64,000 nt of DNA, taken from assembly GCA_051715425.1 (NCBI GenBank), contig JBPXJS010000038.1, forward strand, positions 1-64,000, given 5' to 3'. A program made the position numbers and the translations under genes. The DNA comes from JAJTFA01 sp051715425. Lineage in GTDB: Bacteria > Bacteroidota > Bacteroidia > UKL13-3. Shown in pieces: positions 36,019 through 44,965 of the stretch. The number at the start of each line of letters is the position of its first letter. Within the stretch, counting starts at the first letter, position 1. The notes below the pieces were generated by a model. It saw only the letters and a list, made by a program, of their open reading frames with translations, searched no databases and had not been told where the DNA came from.

Positions 36019-36026
36019 CAAAGGTA
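36019..36026 (-). promoter_or_regulatory. -7 box of queD-folE
   Basis: TACCTTTG on the minus strand, exact TAnnTTTG match, 9 nt before the ATG at 36009; the leader would be very short. Confidence 0.55.
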
Positions 36027-36256
36027 AGGAACTGAATCTGTAATATTATTCATTGCGACTTTCTATAAGACTAAACTTGTTTTACCTAATATTGTTTTCA
36101 TTAAACAAAAAATAGAATTCTATACGGGTACTCACAATTTTCTGACTTATAGGTATTGAAAATAACTATATTTACTAGGACGACACAAAACAAGTACCTA
36201 ATATCCAGTTAATTAAGTTTTGTTTAATTAATTTTACAAATAAATAAACAAAACGA

Positions 36257-36290
36257 TTTGGAATATAGGTAAGAATCGTGTTTAAATTTG
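36257..36290 (+). promoter_or_regulatory. Promoter of the ECF sigma gene
   Basis: TTTG (36257-36260), 22 nt, TAAATTTG (36283-36290); the -7 box is exact and the spacer is one longer than usual. It is 30 nt before the ATG. Confidence 0.6.
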
Positions 36291-36320
36291 TGGAACAATT
36301 GAACAAAAAGAATAGACAAA

Positions 36321-36851
36321 ATGACCGCTATAGAATTTAAAAAAGTTGTACAAAAAGAAGGTTCTTCCCTCAGGCACTACGCCTATCAACTAACAAGAAA
36401 CGTGGAGGATACAAATGATTTGGTGCAGGATACCATGCTGAAAGCTTTGATGTACCAGGATAAATTTGCCGATGGTACCAATCTGAAAGGATGGCTTTAT
36501 ACCATCATGAAAAACACCTTTATCAATAATTACAGGAGGATGGTAAAGAGAAATACCTTTATTGATCAGACTGATAACGACTTTTACCTCGATTCCTTTG
36601 CCAATGCTGTAAGAAATAATGGTGAAGACAGGTTTATTATGAAAGACATGGAAAGGGCCATTGAAAATTTGCCTCAAAACTTAAAGAAGCCTTTTACGAT
36701 GAACTTTAAAGGTTTTAAATACCACGAAATATCAGAGATTCTGCGCATTCCTATTGGAACAGTAAAAACAAGAATCTTTGTAGCCAGGCGAATTTTAAGG
36801 GAGCAACTACACGTATATGGCCGCATGTACGGAATGGAAAATGTAAATTAA
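36321..36851 (+). CDS. ECF-type RNA polymerase sigma factor
   Basis: 176 residues with the sigma-2 region at about 10-85 ('VEDTNDLVQDTMLKAL', 'NLKGWLYTIMKNTFIN') and sigma-4 at about 110-170 ('YHEISEILRIPIGTVKTRIF', the helix-turn-helix). It redirects RNA polymerase to a set of promoters. No anti-sigma factor or membrane partner lies next to it and it is transcribed alone, ending at a strong terminator. Single-gene ECF factors of this kind are widespread in Bacteroidota; the promoter upstream is of the primary type, so autoregulation is not evident. Confidence 0.92.
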   Translation: MTAIEFKKVVQKEGSSLRHYAYQLTRNVEDTNDLVQDTMLKALMYQDKFADGTNLKGWLYTIMKNTFINNYRRMVKRNTFIDQTDNDFYLDSFANAVRNNGEDRFIMKDMERAIENLPQNLKKPFTMNFKGFKYHEISEILRIPIGTVKTRIFVARRILREQLHVYGRMYGMENVN

Positions 36852-36872
36852 GGGTTGTTTACCCATGAAGCA

Positions 36873-36903
36873 CAAAGCCGGGAATACCCGGCTTTGTTTT
36901 TTT
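36873..36903 (+). terminator. Terminator after sigma factor gene
   Basis: CAAAGCCGGG (36873-36882) and CCCGGCTTTG (36887-36896), a perfect 10-bp GC-rich stem with a 4-nt loop, then seven T. Confidence 0.95.
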
Positions 36904-36977
36904 AAAGGAATTGGTGCTATTCAAAATTGCAGCAATTTGTCAGGTTTGTTTGTCAACCTTATAAACTGGCAAAACTA

Positions 36978-37007
36978 TTGTGAGTTAACAGGCTTTTACT
37001 ATTTTTG
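36978..37007 (+). promoter_or_regulatory. Promoter of clpP-clpX
   Basis: TTG (36978-36980), 19 nt, TATTTTTG (37000-37007), with the ATG at 37035. Confidence 0.65.
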
Positions 37008-37034
37008 ACCAAAACACATTCATAACAAATTAAT

Positions 37035-37721
37035 ATGGACGGAAAAGAATTCAGAAAATATGCAGTAAAGCATAAAGGAATAAGCAGTTTGGCGGTAGAT
37101 GCCTACATAGAAAGTTCGGTAGAGGGGATGACCAGAACGGTAATTGAAGAGCGTCCGATGAACTTCAGGGAAATTGATGTTTTCTCACGCCTGATGGCAG
37201 ACAGGATTTTATTTTTAGGAATGCCAATTGATGATTATGTAGCCAATATTGTGCAGGCCCAACTTCTTTTTTTGGATAGTATGGATGCCCGCAGAGATAT
37301 TCAAATGTATATTAATTCACCAGGCGGGTCAGTATATGCAGGCTTAGGTATTTATGATACCATGCAATGGGTAAATCCTGATGTTGCCACCATATGCACA
37401 GGCCTGGCCGCTTCTATGGGTGCCGTATTGCAATGTGCCGGTGCCAAAGGAAAACGTACGGCATTGCCACATGCCCGTATCATGATTCATCAACCACTTG
37501 GCGGAGCGCAGGGGCAGGCATCGGATATCGAAATTACCGCACGCGAAATTCAAAAGTTGAAAAAAGAATTATACGATATTATTTCCAATCACAGTGGCCA
37601 GCCATTTGATAAAGTGCAGGTAGACAGTGACCGCGATTACTGGATGACCGCCCAGGAAGCAAAAGATTATGGAATGATTGATGATGTGTTAACCAAGCAC
37701 AAACCAACCGATAAAAAATAA
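37035..37721 (+). CDS. clpP: ATP-dependent Clp protease proteolytic subunit
   Basis: 228 residues. Catalytic triad Ser127 ('LAASMGAVL'), His152 ('MIHQPLGG') and Asp201 ('DSDRDYWM') at the exact spacing of E. coli ClpP. The N-terminal extension of about 30 residues is normal for the phylum. It forms the tetradecameric serine protease chamber fed by ClpX, whose gene overlaps the stop by 1 nt (TAATG). Confidence 0.97.
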   Translation: MDGKEFRKYAVKHKGISSLAVDAYIESSVEGMTRTVIEERPMNFREIDVFSRLMADRILFLGMPIDDYVANIVQAQLLFLDSMDARRDIQMYINSPGGSVYAGLGIYDTMQWVNPDVATICTGLAASMGAVLQCAGAKGKRTALPHARIMIHQPLGGAQGQASDIEITAREIQKLKKELYDIISNHSGQPFDKVQVDSDRDYWMTAQEAKDYGMIDDVLTKHKPTDKK

Positions 37722-38953
37722 TGGCGAAAGTGGCGAAAGACGAAAAATGTTCATTTTGTGGAAGGCATAAAGCCGATACTGAATACCTCATATCGGGTAT
37801 CTCTGCTTTTATTTGCGATCAATGCATTGATCAGGCATTTAAGCTGGTGCACGAAGACATGAAGAAGGAGAAAAATTTTACTCCTGAAAACATGCGTTTG
37901 CTCAAACCTGCTGAAATAAAAAAACACCTTGATGACTATGTGATTGGCCAGAACGAAGCAAAAAAAGTATTGGCGGTTGCCGTATATAATCACTTCAAGA
38001 GGATTATGCATAAGAACCAGAATGATGAGGTGGAGTTGGAGAAATCGAATATTATGCTTGTGGGAGAAACCGGCACTGGAAAAACATTGCTTGCCAAAAC
38101 ACTTGCTAAAATACTTCAGGTTCCGTTTTGTATAGCAGATGCAACGGTTTTAACGGAAGCCGGCTATGTTGGCGAAGATGTGGAAAGCATATTGTCCCGT
38201 TTACTTCAGGCAGCCAATTATGATGTGGCGGCAGCAGAGCGTGGTATTGTTTACATTGATGAGATTGATAAAATATCTCGCAAAAGTGATAACCCAAGTA
38301 TTACACGCGATGTAAGTGGCGAAGGTGTGCAACAGGCACTTCTTAAAATTCTGGAAGGCACCATTGCAAATGTACCACCTCAGGGCGGGCGCAAACATCC
38401 GGAACAAAAAATGGTTCAGATTAACACAGAGAATATTCTTTTTATATGTGGTGGAGCCTTTGAAGGCATTGATAAAATTATTGAACGCAGGCTGCAAACC
38501 CAATCAATTGGCTTTAAAACCAAAGCTGAAGGGCTGGAAAATGAAACAAATTACCTGCAGTTTATTTCACCTGCCGATTTAAGAAGTTATGGATTGATAC
38601 CTGAAATTATCGGGCGGATACCTGTGCTGGCTCACTTAAATCCATTGGATAAAGAAACACTCAGGAATATCCTTACCCAACCAAAAAATGCCTTGATTAA
38701 GCAGTATATCAGGTTATTTGAGCTGGAGCAGATTGCCCTGAAAGTAGACAATGAAGTGCTTGACCTCATAGTAGAAAAAGCCTTTGAATTTAAACTTGGC
38801 GCACGTGGGTTAAGAAGCATATGCGAAGCCATTATGGTAGATTATATGTATGAAATGCCATCTAAAAAGGATGTAACGGAGCTGCATATTACCAATACCT
38901 TTGCCGCAGAAAAGATTGAACAATTGCGGATGAAAAGCCAAAAAGCCGCTTAG
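37721..38953 (+). CDS. clpX: ATP-dependent Clp protease ATP-binding subunit ClpX
   Basis: 410 residues. The N-terminal zinc domain has Cys10, Cys13, Cys32 and Cys35; Walker A is 'GETGTGKTLLAKT', Walker B 'GIVYIDEIDKI', and the sensor regions 'RRLQTQSIGF' and 'GARGLRSICEAIM' are in place. A ClpP-docking IGF-type loop should lie near 'QSIGFKT'. It unfolds tagged proteins and feeds them to ClpP; it is cotranscribed with clpP and ends at a strong terminator. Confidence 0.97.
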   Translation: MAKVAKDEKCSFCGRHKADTEYLISGISAFICDQCIDQAFKLVHEDMKKEKNFTPENMRLLKPAEIKKHLDDYVIGQNEAKKVLAVAVYNHFKRIMHKNQNDEVELEKSNIMLVGETGTGKTLLAKTLAKILQVPFCIADATVLTEAGYVGEDVESILSRLLQAANYDVAAAERGIVYIDEIDKISRKSDNPSITRDVSGEGVQQALLKILEGTIANVPPQGGRKHPEQKMVQINTENILFICGGAFEGIDKIIERRLQTQSIGFKTKAEGLENETNYLQFISPADLRSYGLIPEIIGRIPVLAHLNPLDKETLRNILTQPKNALIKQYIRLFELEQIALKVDNEVLDLIVEKAFEFKLGARGLRSICEAIMVDYMYEMPSKKDVTELHITNTFAAEKIEQLRMKSQKAA

Positions 38954-38971
38954 CATTTGTATTGCCAAACT

Positions 38972-39003
38972 AAAAAAGACCTGCTACCGACAGGTCTTTT
39001 TTT
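38972..39003 (+). terminator. Terminator after clpX
   Basis: AAAAAAGACCTG (38972-38983) and CAGGTCTTTTTT (38991-39002), a perfect 12-bp stem with a 7-nt loop and a T tail. A near-identical hairpin follows the universal stress gene (62241-62271). Confidence 0.93.
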
Positions 39004-39058
39004 ATGCGTTGATAAACTCCGCTATGGTAAATGAAAATAATTCATAATTTGCCAGTGA

Positions 39059-40459
39059 ATGGCAACAGAACTAAATAATAAAAGAACAATATGGGCATGG
39101 ACCATGTATGATTGGGCCAACTCCGTATTCTCCCTTACCATTGCTACCGCCATATTTCCACCCTACTACGAAAGCGTAACCAAAGCAGCAGCCATAGCGG
39201 CCGGAGGTAACCCTGATGGCCCTTATTACGTTACTATTTTAGGTTATAATGTGGTAACAACAGCATTGTACTCTTATGCCCTGGCAGCCGGATTTTTGCT
39301 CGTAACCCTTTTCTCCCCCATTCTTTCAGGTATTGCAGATGCACGCGGCAACAAGAAATTTTTTATGAAAACATTTTGCTATATAGGTTCTGCTTCCTGT
39401 ATGCTGATGTATTTTTTCGATTCGTCTCATATTATTTTAGGTGTAACTCTTTTTATAATAAGCCTTTTTGGTTTTGGGGGCAGTATTGTTTTTTACAATG
39501 CCTTTTTGCCTGAGATTGTAAGTGAAGACCGATTTGACCGTGTAAGTGCAAGGGGCTTTTCCATGGGGTATATAGGAAGCGTTATTTTACTTATAGTGAA
39601 CCTGGTTACCATTATGTTTCCGGAACTTATTTTTCCGGTGGAGCAATATGCTGCTGAACTTGTTGCCTCAGGAAAGGATGCTGCCAATGCCCTCGCAGAG
39701 TCTAAAGATCATTATGTTGGGGTAGCCAGCAAATTTTCATTTGTAAGCGTAGGTTTATGGTGGGCAGGTTTTGCGCAGATACCATTTAACATTCTTAAAG
39801 AATACCCGCGGGTTACCAAAACTGAAGAAAATATTTTTAGCAAAGGCTGGAATGAACTAAAAAAGGTATTTAAGGAAATTAACCAGCCCAAGCAGCATCT
39901 TATTAAAAGATACTTATGGGGCTTTTTCTTTATCAGCATGGGCGTGCAAACCGTGATGTATGTGGCCAGTTTATTTGGTGCAGAAGAATTAAAATTACCA
40001 ACACAAGATTTAATCATTACCATTCTCATTATCCAACTCATTGCCGTATTGGGTGCATGGATGTTTTCCAGAATATCAGAAAAAATCGGAAATATTTACT
40101 CTCTTCTGATTATGGTTTGTGTATGGATACTGATTTGTATTATTGCTTATTATACCACCACCGCCAACCAGTTTTATGCCCTTGGCGCGCTTGTTGGTAT
40201 TGTAATGGGAGGCATACAGGCAATGCTGCGTTCCACCTATGCCAAACTTATTCCGGATGAAACACATGATCATGCTTCGTATTTTAGCTTTTATGATGTA
40301 ACTGAAAAGGTATCCATTGTTCTTGGCACCTTTAGTTATGGATTGGTACTTGATATTACCGGAAGTATGCGAAGTTCTATAATAGCTTTATGTCTTTATT
40401 TTGTGATTGGATTGTTGTTTATTGCGCGCATCAAAAACTTTAAAACCTTTCATCCGTAA
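39059..40459 (+). CDS. MFS transporter, UMF1/Atg22-like
   Basis: 466 residues with about twelve helices. The N-terminus has the family mark 'MYDWANSVFSLTIATAIFPPYY', and 'GFGGSIVFYNAFLPEIV' and 'GGIQAMLRSTYAKLIPDE' follow, as in the UMF1 (Atg22-like) branch of the major facilitator superfamily. The yeast relative exports amino acids from the vacuole; bacterial substrates are unknown. The LutA-like gene begins on the next base after its stop, so the two are likely cotranscribed. Confidence 0.87.
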   Translation: MATELNNKRTIWAWTMYDWANSVFSLTIATAIFPPYYESVTKAAAIAAGGNPDGPYYVTILGYNVVTTALYSYALAAGFLLVTLFSPILSGIADARGNKKFFMKTFCYIGSASCMLMYFFDSSHIILGVTLFIISLFGFGGSIVFYNAFLPEIVSEDRFDRVSARGFSMGYIGSVILLIVNLVTIMFPELIFPVEQYAAELVASGKDAANALAESKDHYVGVASKFSFVSVGLWWAGFAQIPFNILKEYPRVTKTEENIFSKGWNELKKVFKEINQPKQHLIKRYLWGFFFISMGVQTVMYVASLFGAEELKLPTQDLIITILIIQLIAVLGAWMFSRISEKIGNIYSLLIMVCVWILICIIAYYTTTANQFYALGALVGIVMGGIQAMLRSTYAKLIPDETHDHASYFSFYDVTEKVSIVLGTFSYGLVLDITGSMRSSIIALCLYFVIGLLFIARIKNFKTFHP

Positions 40460-41176
40460 ATGAAAGTTGACTTGTTTATACCCTGCTTTATTGATCAGCT
40501 AAGACCTGAAACGGCATTAAATATGGTAAAAGTGCTTGAGAAAGCCGGCTGCCAGGTAAGTTACAATACAGAGCAAACATGCTGCGGACAGGCAGCATTT
40601 AATGCCGGATTTTGGGACGAAGCACGTGAAGTAGGCGAAAAACTGCTGAGAGAAGTTTCCAATAACAATATGGTTTGCCCGGGAGCCTCCTGCGTGGGCA
40701 TGATCAGAAACTCATACGATCTGTTATTTCAAAACTCCTCCTATCACAACAAATACCGCCAATTGCAAAAACGCACGTTTGAATTTAGCGAGTTTTTGGT
40801 TGATGTGTTAAAAGTAACAGAACTTGGATCCATCCTTTTTGGAAAAGCCACATACCATGATGCCTGCAGTGCATTGAATGAATGCAAGATAAAAAGTCAG
40901 CCAAGGGAATTGCTTAAACATGTTCAGGGGCTGGAGCTGGTAGAAATGAAAGATTGCGAAGTATGTTGTGGTTTTGGTGGTACATTCAGTGTAAAATTTG
41001 AACCTGTTTCTGTGAGTATGGCTGAACAGAAAGTAGAAAATGCATTGGCTACGGGAGCTGAATACCTGATTAGTACCGATTATTCCTGCCTGCTGCATAT
41101 GGATGCCTATATTAAAAAGAAAAACATTCCCCTCAAAACATTACACCTGGCAGATGTGCTGGCTCAGGGATTGTAA
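40460..41176 (+). CDS. (Fe-S)-binding CCG-domain protein, LutA/YkgE-like
   Basis: 238 residues with two CCG (cysteine-rich) domains: 'CFIDQLRPETA...TCCGQAAFNAG...CPGASCVGM' and 'YHDACSALNECK...CCGFGGTFSVK...STDYSCLLHM'. These bind Fe-S clusters in the lactate-utilisation (LutABC), glycolate-oxidase and heterodisulfide-reductase systems. LutB and LutC are not in the window, so its electron partner is unknown. The zero-gap link with an Atg22-like transporter upstream suggests uptake plus oxidation of a small acid, which is inference. A malate/L-lactate dehydrogenase family gene lies 970 bp downstream, with the prohibitin-like gene between. Confidence 0.85.
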   Translation: MKVDLFIPCFIDQLRPETALNMVKVLEKAGCQVSYNTEQTCCGQAAFNAGFWDEAREVGEKLLREVSNNNMVCPGASCVGMIRNSYDLLFQNSSYHNKYRQLQKRTFEFSEFLVDVLKVTELGSILFGKATYHDACSALNECKIKSQPRELLKHVQGLELVEMKDCEVCCGFGGTFSVKFEPVSVSMAEQKVENALATGAEYLISTDYSCLLHMDAYIKKKNIPLKTLHLADVLAQGL

Positions 41177-41235
41177 AATCTTTCCCTAGTATTCCTTTTA
41201 TTACCGACATTCGTAACAACTAATCCACGCTTATT

Positions 41236-42135
41236 ATGGCACTTATTATTCTTGGTATTTTATTCCTTGCATTGGCATCTTTTGTTATTGCCAAAATTGA
41301 GGCGGCAAAAAAATTCACCCTTATTGTGAGGGGAGTTGGTTTCGCATTTATCATTATCGGATTTCTTACCGGTTGTTTTAAACAAATTGAAGCCGGCCAT
41401 GTAGGTGTAAAAACTTTATTCGGGAAAGTACAGGACGGGGCATTGGGAAGCGGATTAAACATTATTAATCCATTAATTGAAGTAAAAGAATTTGACGTTC
41501 GTACCCAGAATTATACGATGAGCGGTATTCATGATGAGGGAGAAAAATCCGGAGACGATGCCATAAGGGTACTCTCGGCTGACGGACTTGAAGTAAGTAT
41601 TGACCTTTCTGTTCTTTACCGGGTAATACCAGATGAAGCACCAAGGATTCTTCAGGAAATAGGAGCTGATTACAGAGACAAAATAGTAAGGCCAATAACG
41701 AGAACGAAAATCAGAGATAATGCCGTTTACTATGATGCGGTGGCACTCTATTCTTCCAAGCGCGATGAATTTCAGACCCGTATTTTTAATAGCATTGAGA
41801 AAGATTTTAAATCACGCGGTTTGGTGCTTGAACAACTGCTGGTAAGAAATATCACATTACCTGCTTCTGTAAAAGCCAGTATAGAATCAAAAATTAATGC
41901 GGAGCAGGAAGCACAAAAAATGCAGTTTGTATTGCAAAAAGAGAAACAAGAAGCAGAACGTAAACGGGTGGAAGCACAGGGAATTGCCGATTACCAGCGT
42001 ATTATCAGCAGCGGGCTAACCGACAAACAATTGCAATACGAAACCATTAAAGCCAACCTGGAACTGGCCAAATCGCCAAACAGCAAAGTAATTGTTATGG
42101 GTAAAAACACCCCATTGATTATTGACGGAAAATAA
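41236..42135 (+). CDS. Prohibitin-like SPFH-domain membrane protein
   Basis: 299 residues. Two N-terminal hydrophobic helices (about 1-18 and 30-48, split by a basic loop) are followed by the SPFH/Band-7 domain ('IEAGHVGVKTLFGKVQDGAL', 'SADGLEVSIDLSVLYRV') and a C-terminal coiled coil rich in Glu, Gln, Ala and Arg ('EQEAQKMQFVLQKEKQEAER'). Such proteins form large membrane rings and influence membrane proteases and microdomains. The stop is 13 nt before the start of the dehydrogenase gene. Confidence 0.88.
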   Translation: MALIILGILFLALASFVIAKIEAAKKFTLIVRGVGFAFIIIGFLTGCFKQIEAGHVGVKTLFGKVQDGALGSGLNIINPLIEVKEFDVRTQNYTMSGIHDEGEKSGDDAIRVLSADGLEVSIDLSVLYRVIPDEAPRILQEIGADYRDKIVRPITRTKIRDNAVYYDAVALYSSKRDEFQTRIFNSIEKDFKSRGLVLEQLLVRNITLPASVKASIESKINAEQEAQKMQFVLQKEKQEAERKRVEAQGIADYQRIISSGLTDKQLQYETIKANLELAKSPNSKVIVMGKNTPLIIDGK

Positions 42136-42148
42136 CTTTACCCGATAC

Positions 42149-43219
42149 ATGATTTTTTCTCAACAACAACTGACCACATTTACCAAATCGGTATTTATAA
42201 ACTGTGGTATGAATGAGGCTGATGCCGCTTTGGCAGCCGATGTGCTTGTTAGCGCAGATATGAGAGGTATTGATTCGCATGGAGTAGCCAGACTTAGCGG
42301 ATATGTAAGATTATGGGAAGCCGGCAGAGCCAATATGAATCCGGATTGGAAGATTTTACACGAAACACCTTCTACAGCAACTGTAGATGCAGACCGTGGG
42401 CTTGGACTAACCGTAGCTCCAAAGGCTATGCAAATTGCCATAAATAAAGCCAGGCAGGTTGGAACCGGATGGGTGGCCATACAAAACTCCAACCATTTTG
42501 GTATTGCTGCCTACCATGCAATGATGGCATTGGAGCACGATATGATTGGTATTGCCATGACCAATGCAAGCCCGCTTGTGGCGCCAACATTTAGCAAGGA
42601 ACGTATGCTGGGTACCAACCCGATGTGTTTTGTTTTTCCTGCCGGTAAACATAAACCGGTGGTGGTTGATATGGCTACCTCAAGTGCAGCCAATGGAAAA
42701 CTGGAAATTGCACAGAGAACCGGTAAACCTATACCCAAAGGATGGATACAGGATGCGGAAGGAAATGATACCACCGATCCGTTTGCCCTTTCAAAAGGAG
42801 GTTCCTTATTGCCGTTAGGAAGTTCGCACGATGCTGCCGGACATAAAGGGTATGGACTAGGTGCGGTGGTTGATATTTTTAGTGCCGTGCTTTCCGGTGC
42901 CAACTACGGCCCATGGGTTCCGCCTTTTGTATCGTTTCTTAACCCCCTGGAAAATTTACCCGGAAAAGGCATTGGGCATTTTGTGGGAGCCATGAGAATT
43001 GATGCATTCAGGCCGGCTGATGATTTTAAACACCATATGGACAATTGGATTGACCGTTTTAAAGGTGCCAAGACTACTTCTGAAAGCCAACAGGTAATTA
43101 TACCCGGAGAACCTGAGTTTTGGGAATTTGAGAAAAGAACGCATGAGGGTTTTGAGTTAAACGGGCAAGTGGTTGCTGACCTTAAAAAACTTGCTGAAAA
43201 ACTTAGCCTGAGCTTATAA
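42149..43219 (+). CDS. Ldh family oxidoreductase (malate/L-lactate/ureidoglycolate type)
   Basis: 356 residues from ATG 42149; a TTG at 42122 inside the previous gene would extend it but has no family support. It belongs to the NAD(P)-dependent malate/L-lactate/sulfolactate dehydrogenase family, which is unrelated to classical LDH: 'DMRGIDSHGVARL' with the active His, 'SNHFGIAAYHAM', 'TNASPLVAPTF' and 'HKGYGLG'. The substrate within the family cannot be told from sequence. Its nearness to the LutA-like gene hints at hydroxy-acid metabolism. Confidence 0.9.
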   Translation: MIFSQQQLTTFTKSVFINCGMNEADAALAADVLVSADMRGIDSHGVARLSGYVRLWEAGRANMNPDWKILHETPSTATVDADRGLGLTVAPKAMQIAINKARQVGTGWVAIQNSNHFGIAAYHAMMALEHDMIGIAMTNASPLVAPTFSKERMLGTNPMCFVFPAGKHKPVVVDMATSSAANGKLEIAQRTGKPIPKGWIQDAEGNDTTDPFALSKGGSLLPLGSSHDAAGHKGYGLGAVVDIFSAVLSGANYGPWVPPFVSFLNPLENLPGKGIGHFVGAMRIDAFRPADDFKHHMDNWIDRFKGAKTTSESQQVIIPGEPEFWEFEKRTHEGFELNGQVVADLKKLAEKLSLSL

Positions 43220-43291
43220 CATCAGGGGTTTACATTAAAAATAGGTAATTAACACGCTGTTACCTACCTTCGCAGCCCAAAATTCATCAGC

Positions 43292-44923
43292 ATGATTTCA
43301 GTTTCCAACCTATCCCTGCGCTACGGCAAACGTGTTTTATTTGACGAGGTAAATATCAAATTTACACCGGGTAATTGTTATGGTATCATAGGTGCCAATG
43401 GTGCCGGCAAATCAACCCTTCTTAAAATTCTATCCGGAGAAATAGATCCTTCTACAGGAAATGTTTCGATAACACCCGGAGAGCGCATGAGTGTATTAAA
43501 ACAAAACCACTATGAATTTGATTCATATCCGGTAATGCAAACTGTTTTAATGGGTAATAAAAAGCTCTGGGATATTATGCATGAGAAAGACACCCTGTAT
43601 GCCAAACCCGATTTTAACGATGCTGACGGGGAACGGGTAGCCGAACTGGAAGGAATTTTTGCCGAAATGGAAGGATGGAATGCAGAAAGTGATGCAGCCA
43701 ACCTGCTGAGTGAATTGGGCGTGCCGGAAAATGCCCACAATAAGCTGATGAGTGAGTTAAACGGTAAAGAAAAAGTGAGGGTTTTGCTTGCACAGGCATT
43801 GTTTGGAAACCCTGATATTTTGTTACTTGATGAGCCTACCAATGACCTGGATGTAGATACGATTGGCTGGCTTGAAAACTTTTTAGCCGATTTTCAAAAT
43901 ACCGTTATTGTTGTTTCCCACGACAGGCACTTTCTTGATGCCGTTTGTACCCATGTGGCAGATATTGACTTCGGAAAAATTCAATTGTATACAGGAAACT
44001 ACTCCTTCTGGTATGAAAGCAGCCAGCTTGCACTAAGACAACGTTCTGACCAGAATAAAAAAGTAGAAGATAAAAGAAAAGAACTGCAGGAATTTATTGA
44101 ACGGTTTAGCGCCAATGCTTCAAAATCGAGGCAGGCAACCAGCCGTAAAAAATTATTGGAAAAACTGGTGGTTGATGAAATCAGACCATCTACCAGAAAA
44201 TACCCCGGTATTATTTTCCGTGCCGACCGTGATTGTGGTGATCAGATATTGCGTGTAGAGCATCTTTCTAAAAAAACAGAAGAAGGCATTACCCTATTCA
44301 GTAACCTTAACTTTACCTTAGATAAAGGGGATAAAGTAGCGATACTCTCTAAAGACCATTTGGCCATTACTGCATTTTTTGAAGTGATATCAGGTGAAGA
44401 TGCTAACTTTAGCGGAGAATTTATTTGGGGTCAAACCATTACCAAATCGTACCTGCCAAATGAAAATGCACGTTTCTTTAATGGGGATGATAACCTGATA
44501 GACTGGTTGCGCCAGTTTTCGGCTGAAAAAGACGAAACATATATCCGCGGGTTCCTTGGAAAGATGTTATTCAGTGGTGAGGAAGTATTTAAGAAATCAA
44601 ATGTATTAAGTGGTGGGGAGAAGGTGCGTTGTATGGTTTCGCGTATGATGCTTACCAATGCCAATTGCCTGTTGCTGGATGAACCTACCAATCACCTGGA
44701 TCTGGAAACCATTACTGCGTTTAATGATGCATTAAAAGACTGGAAACATATTGCCATTTTCTCTTCACATGACCATACTTTTACCGACTCCATAGCCAAC
44801 CGCATTATTGAAATTACCCCACATGGAGCCTTGGATAAACGCATGACTTACGATGAATACCTGGCTGATGAACGCGTGAAAGAGCAGCGGGAAAAACTAT
44901 ATGCCGGAGTAGAAGTCTATTAA
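43292..44923 (+). CDS. ABC-F family ATPase, YbiT-like, with degenerate second Walker A
   Basis: 543 residues with two ABC domains joined by a charged helical linker ('RKELQEFIERFSANASKSRQ'), the layout of soluble ribosome-associated ABC-F proteins, and closest in pattern to YbiT. Domain 1: Walker A 'GANGAGKST' (34-42) intact, Walker B 'ILLLDEPTNDLD' intact, signature position reads 'LNGKE' (156-160). Domain 2: Walker A position reads 'SKDHLAITA' (353-361), so the Lys and the glycines are lost, while signature 'LSGGE' (439-443), Walker B 'LLLDEPTNHLD' and 'SSHDH' are kept. In a head-to-tail pair this leaves one complete ATP site (Walker A1 with signature 2) and one broken site. Confidence 0.9.
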   Translation: MISVSNLSLRYGKRVLFDEVNIKFTPGNCYGIIGANGAGKSTLLKILSGEIDPSTGNVSITPGERMSVLKQNHYEFDSYPVMQTVLMGNKKLWDIMHEKDTLYAKPDFNDADGERVAELEGIFAEMEGWNAESDAANLLSELGVPENAHNKLMSELNGKEKVRVLLAQALFGNPDILLLDEPTNDLDVDTIGWLENFLADFQNTVIVVSHDRHFLDAVCTHVADIDFGKIQLYTGNYSFWYESSQLALRQRSDQNKKVEDKRKELQEFIERFSANASKSRQATSRKKLLEKLVVDEIRPSTRKYPGIIFRADRDCGDQILRVEHLSKKTEEGITLFSNLNFTLDKGDKVAILSKDHLAITAFFEVISGEDANFSGEFIWGQTITKSYLPNENARFFNGDDNLIDWLRQFSAEKDETYIRGFLGKMLFSGEEVFKKSNVLSGGEKVRCMVSRMMLTNANCLLLDEPTNHLDLETITAFNDALKDWKHIAIFSSHDHTFTDSIANRIIEITPHGALDKRMTYDEYLADERVKEQREKLYAGVEVY

Positions 44924-44941
44924 GTATTGGTGCGCATTCGC

Positions 44942-44959
44942 CTGCCAATTTTCTGGCAG
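44942..44959. terminator. Weak hairpin between converging genes
   Basis: CTGCCA (44942-44947) and TGGCAG (44954-44959), a 6-bp stem with a 6-nt loop, between the ABC-F and MutS-like stops. It lacks a proper T tail in either direction, so it is a weak candidate. Confidence 0.3.
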
Positions 44960-44965
44960 AAAAGG

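Larger units (their letters stand above)
36010..36320. other. Divergent regulatory region between queD-folE and the sigma factor
   Basis: AT-rich. It holds the minus-strand -7 box for queD and the plus-strand promoter of the sigma gene. The middle (about 36060-36250) has no gene or clear repeat. Confidence 0.5.
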
